A stretch of DNA of 64,000 nt from Elizabethkingia sp. YR214 (GCF_003058195.1 NZ_QBUH01000002.1:124001-188000); one strand, 5' to 3'; positions 32,655-41,533 are shown, counted from the stretch's first letter. Numbers and translations: made by a program. Notes: generated from the letters alone by a model not told the origin.

Positions 32655-33230
32655 TTAAGAAATCTTTTTAGCTCTTATTTCGCTTAAGTATTCAGGTGTA
32701 AGCCCCAGAAAAGAAGCGATCAGATACTGTGGTATCCGCTGTACAAACTGAGGTTGCTGTTCCAAAAAATGAAGGTACATTTCCTCTTTAGAAAATGTAT
32801 AGATATACCTTACCCGCATTTGCGCTGCTGCATATGAACGTTGATAGACAAATCTGAAGTAACGTTCCATTATAGGATGTTCTTTCAGCAAGCGTTCCTG
32901 ATCCTGATATTCAATCACCAAAACCTCTGAATTTTCAACCGCCTGAATACTGAAGTCTGTCCTTAGCTGATGCTCATAAGCCATATTGTCGGTAAGCCAC
33001 CAGGCTTCAATAGCAAATTCTGTAGTTTGCTCAGTCCCCTTGGAAGTAATGTAAAATTTTCTGAGGCAACCTTTGAGAACAAAAAAATGAAATTTGCAGA
33101 TTTCACCGGCAGTAATCAAACTTTCCTTTTTTCGGAATTTTTTGATCCGGAAAAAAGAAGTTACTTTCTCAAACTCCTCATCGTCTATTTCAATAAATTT
33201 GTCCACGTGGGCTCTGAAGATCTGAAACAT
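32655..33230 (-). CDS. Crp/Fnr family transcriptional regulator
   Basis: Regulator of 191 aa with a cNMP-binding-like N-terminal roll (FRKKESLITAGEICKFHFFVLKGCLRKFYITSKGTEQTTEFAIEAWW, about 30-80) and a C-terminal helix-turn-helix (RIPQYLIASFLGLTPEYLSEIRAK, about 165-190). Same subtype as the protein at 17504-18079, with the P-x-x-x-I-A-S-F-L-G recognition helix. It is the likely controller of the downstream AhpD-like gene. A -7 box TATCTTTG lies at 33293-33286. Confidence 0.9.
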   Translation of the reverse strand: MFQIFRAHVDKFIEIDDEEFEKVTSFFRIKKFRKKESLITAGEICKFHFFVLKGCLRKFYITSKGTEQTTEFAIEAWWLTDNMAYEHQLRTDFSIQAVENSEVLVIEYQDQERLLKEHPIMERYFRFVYQRSYAAAQMRVRYIYTFSKEEMYLHFLEQQPQFVQRIPQYLIASFLGLTPEYLSEIRAKKIS

Positions 33231-33285
33231 TTCCGGATAGATTATAAATGAAAATTCATATTAGTAGAGCTAAGATACTAAAAAG

Positions 33286-33293
33286 CAAAGATA
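33286..33293 (-). promoter_or_regulatory. -7 box of the Crp/Fnr-AhpD-like gene pair
   Basis: Minus-strand TATCTTTG matches TAnnTTTG, about 55 bases upstream of the ATG at 33230. Confidence 0.45.
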
Positions 33294-33444
33294 TCTGAAG
33301 TTGGTAGGTAAATGATTTTTATCGGTTCAAAATATATAATTCTATTTTTTTATCACTTTTTAGGGAATTAATATTTTATTTTTTCGTAATTTTTACATCT
33401 TGGTATCATTATTGTTTTAACAAAACTTTAACAACTATCAGTTC

Positions 33445-34476
33445 ATGAAAAAAAGTTTTAAACTTGCTGGTTTAGTGATGATAAGTGCCATCGTATTGCA
33501 GTGTAAAAAGCAAAACGAAACAGTTTCATCTACACCCGATCACACCGACACTACATCTACTGTAGTAGAAGATCCTAAACAGGAAAAAGATTCTGTGGAG
33601 GTTCCGAAAAAAGACTCAATTGTAAAGCCCGAAAGACCTAAAGTTAGTATTAAAAGCAATTCTGATTATAGTGCTTGGCCTATAAAAGGAAATGACTCAC
33701 TAAGAAAAGTCTTTTTGAATACTTATAAAGGAGAAGAACTTCATAATATCCTTGCATTGAACCGTCTGGATAGAAAAAATATGGGACAAGCTGACACACT
33801 TATTGTACCAAATAAACTGGAATCTAATTTCCTGGCTTATTCACCATTCCCTGAGTATGTTGAAGCAATGTCTTCAATACCTAAAATTGCTTTTTTCTCT
33901 TATCCTATTCAGGCTTATGCCTTATATGAAAACGGAAAGCTGGTAAAGTGGGGGCCTACAAGTATGGGATCTAAAGCACACCAGACAACCAGAGGACTGC
34001 ATTTTACAAACTGGAAAGGAAAAGAGATCATTAGTACCGTAAGTGACGAATGGAAGCTAAAATGGAATTTTAATATTGCTAATCATGAAGGTATAGGCTG
34101 GCATCAGTATTCGATGCCTGGTTATCCGGCATCGCACTCGTGTCTGAGACTTTTAGAAGAAGATGCAAAATGGATGTATGATTGGGGGGAGCAATGGGTA
34201 CTGAACAAAGGCGGAGCAACAGTGCGTGCAAAAGGAAATCCTGTTATTGTATATGGTGACTATCCGTGGGGACAGAGAAGACCATGGAAGAAGCTAATGG
34301 ACGATCCTAAAGCCAATGATATTTCCGAAGAACAACTAACAGAAATTGTAACCCCATTTCTTGCTGAAATTAAAAAACAGCAGGATAATAGGGTAAAAGT
34401 TCTTGATGAAGTTAAAAAAGAAAAAGAACAGGCAAAACAACAGCAGGACACTGCAAAGCCCAAAATAACAATATAA
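33445..34476 (+). CDS. L,D-transpeptidase (YkuD) family lipoprotein
   Basis: Cell-envelope protein of 343 aa. The lipoprotein signal is SAIVLQC with Cys about 20, followed by a T/S/P/E-rich linker (about 24-65). The YkuD catalytic domain spans about 150-270: KIAFFSYPIQAYALYENGKLVKWGPTSMG, then the catalytic motif with His and Cys, GWHQYSMPGYPASHSCLRLL (about 220-240, S-H-S-C). The C-terminal tail is charged and helical (KVLDEVKKEKEQAKQQQ). L,D-transpeptidases form 3-3 crosslinks or attach proteins to peptidoglycan. It is monocistronic and closed by a strong terminator. Confidence 0.92.
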   Translation: MKKSFKLAGLVMISAIVLQCKKQNETVSSTPDHTDTTSTVVEDPKQEKDSVEVPKKDSIVKPERPKVSIKSNSDYSAWPIKGNDSLRKVFLNTYKGEELHNILALNRLDRKNMGQADTLIVPNKLESNFLAYSPFPEYVEAMSSIPKIAFFSYPIQAYALYENGKLVKWGPTSMGSKAHQTTRGLHFTNWKGKEIISTVSDEWKLKWNFNIANHEGIGWHQYSMPGYPASHSCLRLLEEDAKWMYDWGEQWVLNKGGATVRAKGNPVIVYGDYPWGQRRPWKKLMDDPKANDISEEQLTEIVTPFLAEIKKQQDNRVKVLDEVKKEKEQAKQQQDTAKPKITI

Positions 34477-34480
34477 TCAT

Positions 34481-34508
34481 AAAAGCCGGACTTTACTCCG
34501 GCTTTTTT
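34481..34508 (+). terminator. Rho-independent terminator
   Basis: AAAAGCCGGA and TCCGGCTTTT form a 10-bp stem with loop CTTTAC, followed by more T. It starts 4 bases after the L,D-transpeptidase stop. Confidence 0.88.
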
Positions 34509-34523
34509 ATGTTTAAAAAAATA

Positions 34524-34602
34524 GTTAAGCTGACAAATTATTGAGATGTAATGTTACCACTTACAAAGATATTTTGTTTCTTTTGTGGTTAAGCTGACAA
34601 AT
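34524..34602. repeat. Two direct copies of GTTAAGCTGACAAAT, 64 bp apart
   Basis: The 15-mer is exact at 34524-34538 and 34588-34602, in the gap between the L,D-transpeptidase terminator and the end of the leftward membrane protein gene. No gene or hairpin explains it. It may be a small duplication or the flanks of a lost insertion. Confidence 0.6.
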
Positions 34603-34649
34603 AGTTATTCACAACTCATTTTTATATCTCGTACTTCTAACTTCCTGCT

Positions 34650-35186
34650 TTATAATGATTCTTCTTTTTTGACTTCTATACTGTCAGAAGTTTCTTCTGC
34701 AAATTTTCTCAAAATTTCCATTTCTTTTTTTGCCAGTTTTTGGCCGAACTGAGAAGCCATCCAGGTTAACAGGATTAGGACAATGCAGGCTATACTAGCA
34801 TGAATAGCCCATGGGTAATTTTCAGTCTTGATCTGTATTTCAACATAATATAATGAAACAAATACCATGAAGAATATTCCGAAAAGAAAGTACAAAAACA
34901 TAAAGAATGTCCATACAGCAGAACTAGGACCAAATATACCTCTGATCTCTGTATGGTCTTCCTGTTCACTGCTTTTTTCCATTCTTATAGAAAGGTATGG
35001 CTTCCAGTAATTATCGATATTGTTATTTACCCATATACTGGCAACTTCTCTGTTTATTTTTCCATGAATAAGAGGATTTGCCCGTATCATTTCCAGTAAA
35101 TGTTGCTCGTATTCAACAGGGGAGAGCTTTGTACTGAATTTGAACCGAGGTCTGTTTCGTATACTATTGAGTGTTGCTTCTTCCAT
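34650..35186 (-). CDS. Hypothetical membrane protein
   Basis: Protein of 178 aa. The N-terminal half is soluble (KFSTKLSPVEYEQHLLEMIRANPLIHGKINREVASIWVNN). Two membrane helices follow (about 90-115, FFMFLYFLFGIFFMVFVSLYY, and 128-148, HASIACIVLILLTWMA), then a charged tail. No family recognised. It starts 4 bases after the stop of the clan AA/PDZ protein gene, so the two form an operon. I chose ATG 35186 (MEEATL); a longer frame would overlap the upstream gene by 59 bases. Confidence 0.78.
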   Translation of the reverse strand: MEEATLNSIRNRPRFKFSTKLSPVEYEQHLLEMIRANPLIHGKINREVASIWVNNNIDNYWKPYLSIRMEKSSEQEDHTEIRGIFGPSSAVWTFFMFLYFLFGIFFMVFVSLYYVEIQIKTENYPWAIHASIACIVLILLTWMASQFGQKLAKKEMEILRKFAEETSDSIEVKKEESL

Positions 35187-35190
35187 TGTT

Positions 35191-36525
35191 TTAATTTTCC
35201 TGATAAGGTATTGGATCCTCCAACGTAAAACTGAAATTAAGGGTTTCACTGTTTCGGATAACAGTGATTTTAATAACTTTAAATTCTTCAGATTTAAATA
35301 ACTCGTTCAGCTGTTCCAGTGTATAACTGCCGGCTGGTTTACCATTTACCGTTACTAATTTATCATTTTTTCTTAACCCGGCCTTATAGGCAGGAGAATC
35401 TTCTCTGCATCCCGCAATAGAATAAGATGGTTTAAGAACAAATTTATACTGAAAACTATCACCCAGATTAATTTCCGTTCCCTCTCTGGGAGAGTCTTTA
35501 CTCTTTATCGTTGGTATAGAAACTAAATCTTTATCCCATACCATACCATCATGGCGAAGATCCAGACCACTCATATTAAAATGAAACGGATCATTGAAGT
35601 TTCTGTTTTTCTTTAGATATATTTTAGAATTGGGATAGTCAAAAAATACGGTGAATCTTCTTAGTATTTCGCCACCTATAGAACCTTTTCTGTCCGCAAC
35701 CAATTTCAGATGCTGAATAGAAAACTCATCAGGCATTGCCGTCAAGGGCTTTTCAAAACTAAATTCGCCTATAGAAAATTTTCTAATCCGGCTTCTTTTT
35801 CCAAAAATATCACCATTAAAGCCTCTGCCCAGATAATCATCAATATTGGGTCTGTTGTAAACAAAGTTTTTAATCAGGCTTGGAAATATCCAGATAGGAT
35901 CACCATTCCCCAGATCTATAAGAAGTTTGGAAGGTTTAGGTATTGTTGTCATCTGAATATCAGCCATAATATAGGGTTTTTCGCCCTCTAAAGTAATATT
36001 GAAAGTAGCCGCTTTTCTGGTGTCTCTTTCGAAGTTCTTTTGATTGGAATAAACCGTAATTTTCTTTTTAATGTAGTCAATTTTAACAGGATAGTCTTTA
36101 AAGAATTCGGACCCGATAATACCATTAACCGGAATACCAATGTGAGAAGAAAAATTAAATTCTTCATTCAGGATCAGATATATTGTATGATCTTTATCTA
36201 CAAGATCTTTTCCGAAGCTAAGAATGTTTTTTTGAGACAGAACGCCCTCTATTTCTTGAGAGCCTCCAAGCCCGGTAAATTTCATTTTTGAAACATCATT
36301 CAGACTAAGATCCTTATCCTGTGTGCTGAATATAATAGTATTGGTAACGCCTGAGTCCAGAAGGAAAATAAGGTTTACACCATTTAGCTGTACCGGTATA
36401 AAGATGAGACTATTAATTAACTGAAACGGTATAACAGCTTTTGTAGCTTTTCCAAATTCCATTTTGTTCTGGCCTTTAGAAAAAGCAGTTATAAATATTA
36501 ACAAAATAATAACAAAGCGTTTCAT
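35191..36525 (-). CDS. Aspartyl protease-like protein with PDZ domain
   Basis: Secreted protein of 444 aa with a signal peptide (about 1-19, FSKGQ). Two retropepsin/clan AA-like halves: VNLIFLLDSGVTNTIIF (about 48-64) with the catalytic D-S-G, and KLLIDLGNGDPIWIF (about 210) where the motif is D-L-G, plus GIIGSEFFKDYPVKIDY and SIGGEILRRFTVFFDY flaps. A C-terminal PDZ domain (about 355-440) has AGCREDSPAYKAGLRKNDKLVTVNGKP. This order is common in Bacteroidota periplasmic proteins. The second half may be non-catalytic. The start is ATG 36525 (MKRFVI); a longer frame adds 13 residues before the signal. Confidence 0.88.
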   Translation of the reverse strand: MKRFVIILLIFITAFSKGQNKMEFGKATKAVIPFQLINSLIFIPVQLNGVNLIFLLDSGVTNTIIFSTQDKDLSLNDVSKMKFTGLGGSQEIEGVLSQKNILSFGKDLVDKDHTIYLILNEEFNFSSHIGIPVNGIIGSEFFKDYPVKIDYIKKKITVYSNQKNFERDTRKAATFNITLEGEKPYIMADIQMTTIPKPSKLLIDLGNGDPIWIFPSLIKNFVYNRPNIDDYLGRGFNGDIFGKRSRIRKFSIGEFSFEKPLTAMPDEFSIQHLKLVADRKGSIGGEILRRFTVFFDYPNSKIYLKKNRNFNDPFHFNMSGLDLRHDGMVWDKDLVSIPTIKSKDSPREGTEINLGDSFQYKFVLKPSYSIAGCREDSPAYKAGLRKNDKLVTVNGKPAGSYTLEQLNELFKSEEFKVIKITVIRNSETLNFSFTLEDPIPYQEN

Positions 36526-36581
36526 GTTATGTGAAGTTAATAAAAAAATGCTTTGCTTATGCAAAACATTTTTCTGTTACT

Positions 36582-37166
36582 TTACAAATCTTTGTGATTT
36601 GCATTTTTCTCTAATCTTCGGTCTGGTATTATCCATATAATGGCGACAACATAATAAAAGAAAAGCGCCAGATATGACTCATAGAATGAGCTGGCAATTC
36701 CTAAAATATATAGTATTATGGATGCTTTTTCTTTATAGCTACTACCAATGGCTTTGGCATACGGAGAATCTTTTCCTTCCTGATTCAGTATCTGATAAGA
36801 AAGTACGGTATAACCTATAGCAACAAGGATAAGAAGAATACCATAGGTAATGGTTGTATTTTTATCAAAATGATGCTCTCCCATCCAAGCTGTAACAAAA
36901 GGCATCAGAGAAAGCCAGAATAAGAAAAACAGATTACTCCACATAATTCTCCCATTCACACTGGTACAGTAATGTAGCATATGGTGGTGATTGTTCCAGT
37001 AGATGCCGACATAGATAAAGCTGAGGATATAGCAAATAAATTTAGGCAATAAACTGTATAAAGCAGACCAGCTTGTAGTATCCGGCACTTTTAACTCCAG
37101 TACCATAATCGTGATGATAATGGCAATAACGCCGTCACTAAATGCCTCTAAACGCGATGTTTTCAT
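36582..37166 (-). CDS. TMEM175 family potassium channel-like protein
   Basis: Membrane protein of 194 aa (formerly DUF1211). The family hallmark RLEAFSDGVIAIIITIMVLELKVP is at the very N-terminus (F-S-D-G in helix 1), followed by five more helices, as in bacterial TMEM175 tetramers that conduct K+. YVGIYWNNHHHMLHY and LFFLFWLSLMPFVTAWMGEH are also typical. It lies downstream of ahcY on the same strand behind a terminator and a second long hairpin that ends 14 bases before its ATG, so expression may depend on read-through or RNA structure. Confidence 0.93.
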   Translation of the reverse strand: MKTSRLEAFSDGVIAIIITIMVLELKVPDTTSWSALYSLLPKFICYILSFIYVGIYWNNHHHMLHYCTSVNGRIMWSNLFFLFWLSLMPFVTAWMGEHHFDKNTTITYGILLILVAIGYTVLSYQILNQEGKDSPYAKAIGSSYKEKASIILYILGIASSFYESYLALFFYYVVAIIWIIPDRRLEKNANHKDL

Positions 37167-37180
37167 AATCCTGATTATAG

Positions 37181-37228
37181 TTTTTACTTTTATTATTCTG
37201 TTTCCAAAAAGAATAATAAAAGTAAAAA
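37181..37228 (-). repeat. 19-bp perfect hairpin before the TMEM175 gene
   Basis: TTTTTACTTTTATTATTCT (37181-37199) and its exact complement (37210-37228) enclose a 10-base loop. Its right arm overlaps the arm of the ahcY terminator (37224-37239), so the two structures cannot both form fully. Confidence 0.7.
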
Positions 37229-37255
37229 ACTCCCGGAATATTCCGGGAGTTTTTT
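37224..37255 (-). terminator. Palindromic terminator of ahcY
   Basis: A 32-base perfect palindrome centred on GGAATATTCC, with CCCGG/CCGGG core and A-run/T-run ends, functional in either direction. It lies 24 bases after the ahcY stop. Confidence 0.88.
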
Positions 37256-37278
37256 TATAAGTTTTAGAATACTATATC

Positions 37279-38592
37279 TTAGTATCTGTAATAGTCTGGT
37301 TTGAATGGACCATCTACAGTTACACCAATATATTTAGCCTGCTCCTGAGAAAGAGTTTCAAGCTCTACACCTAACTTTTTAAGGTGAAGGGCAGCTACTT
37401 TTTCATCTAAATGCTTAGGCAAAGTATATACTTTGTTTTCATATTTATCAGAATGTACCCAAAGTTCAATCTGAGCTAATGTCTGGTTAGAGAAAGAGTT
37501 AGACATTACAAATGAAGGGTGACCAGTAGCACAACCAAGATTTACCAAACGTCCTTCTGCAAGGATAATGATATCTTTACCATTAACGTTGTATTTGTCA
37601 ACCTGTGGCTTGATCTCTATTTTAGAAGCACCGTGGTTATTGTTTAACCATGCCATATCGATTTCATTATCGAAGTGACCGATGTTACATACGATAGTTT
37701 TATCTTTCATTTTTTCGAAATGCTCACCTCTTACAATACCGAAGTTACCTGTAGTTGTAATGATGATATCTGCATTGTCTACAACTGTATCCAGCTGTTT
37801 TACCTCATAACCTTCCATAGCAGCCTGTAATGCACAGATTGGATCGATTTCGGTTACTGTAACGATAGAACCAGCACCTCTGAAAGAAGCTGCAGTACCT
37901 TTACCTACATCTCCGTATCCGCAAACTACAACACGCTTACCAGCAAGCATAACGTCTGTAGCTCTTCTGATAGCATCTACTGCAGATTCACGACATCCGT
38001 ATTTGTTGTCGAATTTAGACTTGGTAACTGAATCGTTTACGTTGATTGCAGGCATTACTAATGTACCATTCTGCATTCTTTCGTATAATCTGTGAACCCC
38101 TGTAGTTGTTTCCTCAGAAAGTCCTTTGATGTCTTTTGTTAATTCTGGGTATTTGTCGAAAACCATATTGGTAAGGTCACCACCATCATCAAGAATCATG
38201 TTTAGTGGTTGTCTTTCTTCTCCGAAGAAAAGAGTTTGCTCGATACACCAGTCAAATTCCTCCTCGTTCATACCTTTCCATGCGTATACAGGAATTCCGG
38301 CAGCAGCAATAGCAGCAGCAGCGTGATCCTGAGTAGAGAAGATGTTACAAGAAGACCATGTAACGTCAGCTCCAAGAGCAACTAGAGTTTCGATAAGAAC
38401 AGCTGTCTGGATCGTCATGTGAAGACATCCTGCGATACGTGCTCCTTTCAACGGTTGTTGTGGACCGTATTCCTCACGGATAGCCATAAGACCAGGCATC
38501 TCAGCCTCAGCCAGTTCTATCTCTTTTCTTCCCCATTCAGCCAGAGAAATATCCTTAACTTTGTAAGGAACGTATTGTGTTTTAGTTTCCAT
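37279..38592 (-). CDS. ahcY: Adenosylhomocysteinase
   Basis: S-adenosyl-L-homocysteine hydrolase of 437 aa, which converts SAH to adenosine and homocysteine in the activated methyl cycle, cytosolic tetramer with bound NAD+. Signatures: [70 protein letters not shown] for [13 protein letters not shown] and the C-terminal FKPDYYRY. Length and ends match the family exactly. The start is ATG 38592, with a canonical promoter 23-53 bases upstream. It is divergent from the PPTase gene. Confidence 0.98.
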   Translation of the reverse strand: METKTQYVPYKVKDISLAEWGRKEIELAEAEMPGLMAIREEYGPQQPLKGARIAGCLHMTIQTAVLIETLVALGADVTWSSCNIFSTQDHAAAAIAAAGIPVYAWKGMNEEEFDWCIEQTLFFGEERQPLNMILDDGGDLTNMVFDKYPELTKDIKGLSEETTTGVHRLYERMQNGTLVMPAINVNDSVTKSKFDNKYGCRESAVDAIRRATDVMLAGKRVVVCGYGDVGKGTAASFRGAGSIVTVTEIDPICALQAAMEGYEVKQLDTVVDNADIIITTTGNFGIVRGEHFEKMKDKTIVCNIGHFDNEIDMAWLNNNHGASKIEIKPQVDKYNVNGKDIIILAEGRLVNLGCATGHPSFVMSNSFSNQTLAQIELWVHSDKYENKVYTLPKHLDEKVAALHLKKLGVELETLSQEQAKYIGVTVDGPFKPDYYRY

Positions 38593-38607
38593 TAATTTGA
38601 ATTAATA

Positions 38608-38615
38608 TATTTTTG
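38608..38615 (+). promoter_or_regulatory. -7 box of the PPTase gene
   Basis: TATTTTTG matches TAnnTTTG. It abuts the oppositely oriented ahcY -7 box at 38616, so only one polymerase could bind at a time. Confidence 0.4.
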
Positions 38616-38645
38616 CAAATTTACAATCTATAATCCTATTAGCAA
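38616..38645 (-). promoter_or_regulatory. Promoter of ahcY
   Basis: Minus-strand TTG (38645-38643), 19-bp gap and TAAATTTG (38623-38616) make a canonical promoter. The -33 element lies 3 bases before the PPTase start codon on the other strand. Confidence 0.65.
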
Positions 38646-38648
38646 AAT

Positions 38649-39266
38649 ATGCCGTTATACCAGAATTTCTCCGATAATAAAGCCGTTGTATGGGTATGGA
38701 AGTATGATGAGAGTGAAGAACTGAACCCACAGGAACTTCTGGAACCCGAAAATTATGAAAAGGTTACCCATTATCATCCCAAAAAATTATCAGAGGTATT
38801 GATGGTGCGAAAAATGCTGAAACAGCTTTTGCCAGAGCATAAAATACTGTACAAAGAAAATGGAGAGCCTTATCTGATGCCTGCAAATAAAGAAATATCA
38901 ATAAGCCATTCTTTTCCTCTTGCAGCCATTGCTATTTCTGATAAAAAAGTGGGAATAGATCTGGAAATGGTAAAGGATAAAATTGTGAAAATAAAACATA
39001 AATTTACCCTTAACGAGTCCTCATTTATAGTACCTGAAGAAGAAAAAGAATACCTTACAGCGATATGGTGTGTAAAAGAATCTCTTTACAAACTACATCA
39101 TTCCAAATTCTGGTCCCTGAAAAAGAATTATGAAGTTGAAGCTTTTCAACTACATCATCTGGATAATGTAAGATGCAAGGTATATGATGATACTTTTTCC
39201 GATTATTTCTGGGCCCAGTTAAAGAGATTTGATGATTTCTTTTTCTCCATCGTTGTAGAATCCTGA
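38649..39266 (+). CDS. 4'-phosphopantetheinyl transferase superfamily protein
   Basis: Sfp-like PPTase of 205 aa that activates carrier proteins with phosphopantetheine from CoA. Motifs: VRKMLKQLLPEHKILYKENGEPYL (N-terminal KENGKP-type), SISHSFPLAAIAISDKKVGIDLEMV with Mg-binding D-x-E (about 95-115), and IWCVKESLYKLHH (W-x-x-K-E-x-x-x-K, about 138-150). A secondary-metabolism or fatty-acid ACP target is possible. Its 3' end overlaps the convergent FUSC gene by 64 bases. Confidence 0.92.
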   Translation: MPLYQNFSDNKAVVWVWKYDESEELNPQELLEPENYEKVTHYHPKKLSEVLMVRKMLKQLLPEHKILYKENGEPYLMPANKEISISHSFPLAAIAISDKKVGIDLEMVKDKIVKIKHKFTLNESSFIVPEEEKEYLTAIWCVKESLYKLHHSKFWSLKKNYEVEAFQLHHLDNVRCKVYDDTFSDYFWAQLKRFDDFFFSIVVES

Positions 39267-41512
39267 TTTCTTAGGAATCTTTCAATAACTTTTACCTGTT
39301 CTTCGGTTACGTTATTGATAAGAGCAAAAAGTTCGTTTATACTTTTTAGTTCCGTTAGTCTGCTGATTTTTTCCGGATTAGAAATAAAAGGTATTTCTTT
39401 CTCCATAATCTCGCGACGGCGCTTTTCCAGTAAAGTTTCTATTTTATCGGAAGGTTCTTTATAATCCTCGAATTCTTTCAGGCTTTCCTCATTAATACCT
39501 TCTACATTTAGTAATAGCTGCATTTTGGTAAACTCCAGCATAATCTTCTTTCTCCAGTTTTTTAAATCTACCTCGGAGAAAGTATCGTTTTTCTGAGCAT
39601 ACATAGAAAGCGAGGCAATATATGCCGTAAGAAGATGGCTGGTATTGACAAACTGGTGGATACGTTTGATTCTTAAATGCTGCTGGAATTTAGGGTCAGA
39701 TAACATTCTCTGGAAGTTATCCGAGAGATTGGCCAGCGCAATAATAGCATCTTTTCTTATCTCTTTGAAGTCCTGAGTGATATTCACATCTTTTTCTGTA
39801 ATCATTTCACAGACAATCTTAAAGTAGGCTTTGTTGCCATTAATAGCGTCAATAACATAGGATTTATTCTGCGTCCTTTCCCATACTGGAAATACAAAAT
39901 AAGAAACCAAGAAGCTAATTGCACCACCAATAAGTGTATCGATAATACGGTCTACAAAGATTACTTGAAAGTTCCCTGGTGAAAGGAAATTAAAAGACAT
40001 AAATACATAGATTGTCATAAAGAAAATAGCAGTCATGTATTTCTTTTTAAGGAAAGTATAGCACAATATCATACTAACCAAAAGGATAATAAAGAGTACT
40101 GTTGTATTACTAATATAGTATAAAATAGCAAAACTGAGTGTAGCACCAGCCAATGTTCCGCCAAGCCTTAGGAGGTTTCTGGATTTGGTAATACTAAATG
40201 CAGGTTTCTGTATTGCCAGTATCGTGATCAAAATCCAGTAAGAATGCCCAATTTGTACGAATGTGACCAAGGAAACAATATAACCGATGAGCAATGCTAT
40301 AGTGATACGTAGTGCATGCCTGAAGTGAGCTGATTTTAAGGATAGATTAAATTTCAGTAGCTTCAGATTGATTTTTTCATTTTTAGGAGCGAATTTTTCA
40401 AAATCCAGACCGAATGATAAACTTTTAGCAAGCTTCTCATCGTAGCCTGATGCACGATAAATAGTTTTAACCTTTTTGGTAATTTCACTAAGATTCATCA
40501 GGATCTGACGAAGCATCATAAAGTCCTGAAAGTTTTCATGATTCATCTCTGTATTGCGAAGGTCATAATACAGCTGGTAGCACTTCATCAGCTCCTTGTC
40601 GAGATTGGCAATAGGAAACGCTTTCTGATTTGCCTGTACAGCAATGCCAATATTGATAAGTTCGGATGAAATAATCTCAATATAACGATGAATAGAAGGT
40701 AGAATATTTTTATCATCAAATTTCTCATGCATGGTTTTATAATCCTGCTGAGAGGTAAGAATTTGTTCGAAAAGATCGATACTTTCCAAAAACATTAGCA
40801 TAATAATACGACTGGTAGTCGTAGATTCGTTAACGTAGGTCCGGGTAGTAAAAAGTATTTCACGTAAATCCTCATGATGTTCTTTCAGTTTAATCTGTGA
40901 GGACATCATTTCATGGAAAAGAGCATCAAAATCGGGTTTGGTTTGGTAAAATTTGGATTTTATCCGGATAAAATTTCCGAGTTCTATAAAATTTTCTCCC
41001 AAAATCTGTTTTACCAGTATATAGGGCTGAATCTTAGATAATATAAAAAACAGAAGAAAAGCCCATAAACCTCCTAAAGTAAGTGTAATAGAGGTTTGGA
41101 TTACCTTTCCACCACCAAAGTGCCCATCGATAAGAATTGCAAATACCACAAGGGTCAATGATCCCATTGCAGAAAGCCGGGTACCATAAATACCGATAAG
41201 AGAAAAGAACATACCGAACAGAATAATCTCTGCTGCCACAATAATGGGGTATTGGTAGGTAAGTAAAATGGCCAGAGATACAATGAAAAAGCAGATAATT
41301 CCAATGATAAAAGTATTCCGACGTCTTACAAAAGGACCGGGTTGGTCCATATTTGTCATAAGCATGGTACCAAGAGGAAAAGCGAAGTATTCAGCCAGAA
41401 CACCATAATAGGCCATGATAATACAGGGAACTACAACTGCAAAGGTCATTCTAAGCCCGTAATAAATATACTGGCTGGTCATGAATTTCTTCAATTCGGC
41501 GATTCGGTTCAT
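39203..41512 (-). CDS. FUSC family protein (YccS/YhfK-like)
   Basis: Inner-membrane protein of 769 aa with two membrane blocks: N-terminal (about 15-160, six helices, e.g. FAVVVPCIIMAYYGVLAEYFAFPLG) and central (about 395-540, HALRITIALLIGYIVSLVTFVQIGHSYWILITILAIQKPAFSITKSRNLLRLGGTLAGATL), each followed by helical cytosolic parts. The H-Y-W-x-x-x-T...P-x-x-x-x-T-x-x-R-x-x-x-R-x-x-G-T-x-x-G pattern is the FUSC signature. Such proteins are linked to aromatic-acid efflux or envelope maintenance; cargo unknown. TAAATTTG ends four bases before its ATG, predicting a leaderless transcript. Confidence 0.92.
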   Translation of the reverse strand: MNRIAELKKFMTSQYIYYGLRMTFAVVVPCIIMAYYGVLAEYFAFPLGTMLMTNMDQPGPFVRRRNTFIIGIICFFIVSLAILLTYQYPIIVAAEIILFGMFFSLIGIYGTRLSAMGSLTLVVFAILIDGHFGGGKVIQTSITLTLGGLWAFLLFFILSKIQPYILVKQILGENFIELGNFIRIKSKFYQTKPDFDALFHEMMSSQIKLKEHHEDLREILFTTRTYVNESTTTSRIIMLMFLESIDLFEQILTSQQDYKTMHEKFDDKNILPSIHRYIEIISSELINIGIAVQANQKAFPIANLDKELMKCYQLYYDLRNTEMNHENFQDFMMLRQILMNLSEITKKVKTIYRASGYDEKLAKSLSFGLDFEKFAPKNEKINLKLLKFNLSLKSAHFRHALRITIALLIGYIVSLVTFVQIGHSYWILITILAIQKPAFSITKSRNLLRLGGTLAGATLSFAILYYISNTTVLFIILLVSMILCYTFLKKKYMTAIFFMTIYVFMSFNFLSPGNFQVIFVDRIIDTLIGGAISFLVSYFVFPVWERTQNKSYVIDAINGNKAYFKIVCEMITEKDVNITQDFKEIRKDAIIALANLSDNFQRMLSDPKFQQHLRIKRIHQFVNTSHLLTAYIASLSMYAQKNDTFSEVDLKNWRKKIMLEFTKMQLLLNVEGINEESLKEFEDYKEPSDKIETLLEKRRREIMEKEIPFISNPEKISRLTELKSINELFALINNVTEEQVKVIERFLRNQDSTTMEKKKSSNLFNWAQK

Positions 41513-41516
41513 TTTG

Positions 41517-41533
41517 CAAATTTAGCAAAGCTA
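41517..41533 (-). promoter_or_regulatory. -7 boxes of the FUSC gene
   Basis: Minus-strand TAAATTTG (41524-41517) is followed by CAAA and the ATG, the N4 leaderless spacing. A second match, TAGCTTTG, lies at 41533-41526. Confidence 0.5.

Noticed and set aside
38593-38648. SAH or SAM riboswitch upstream of ahcY
   Set aside because: The leader is only about 20 bases after the -7 box, too short for a known riboswitch.
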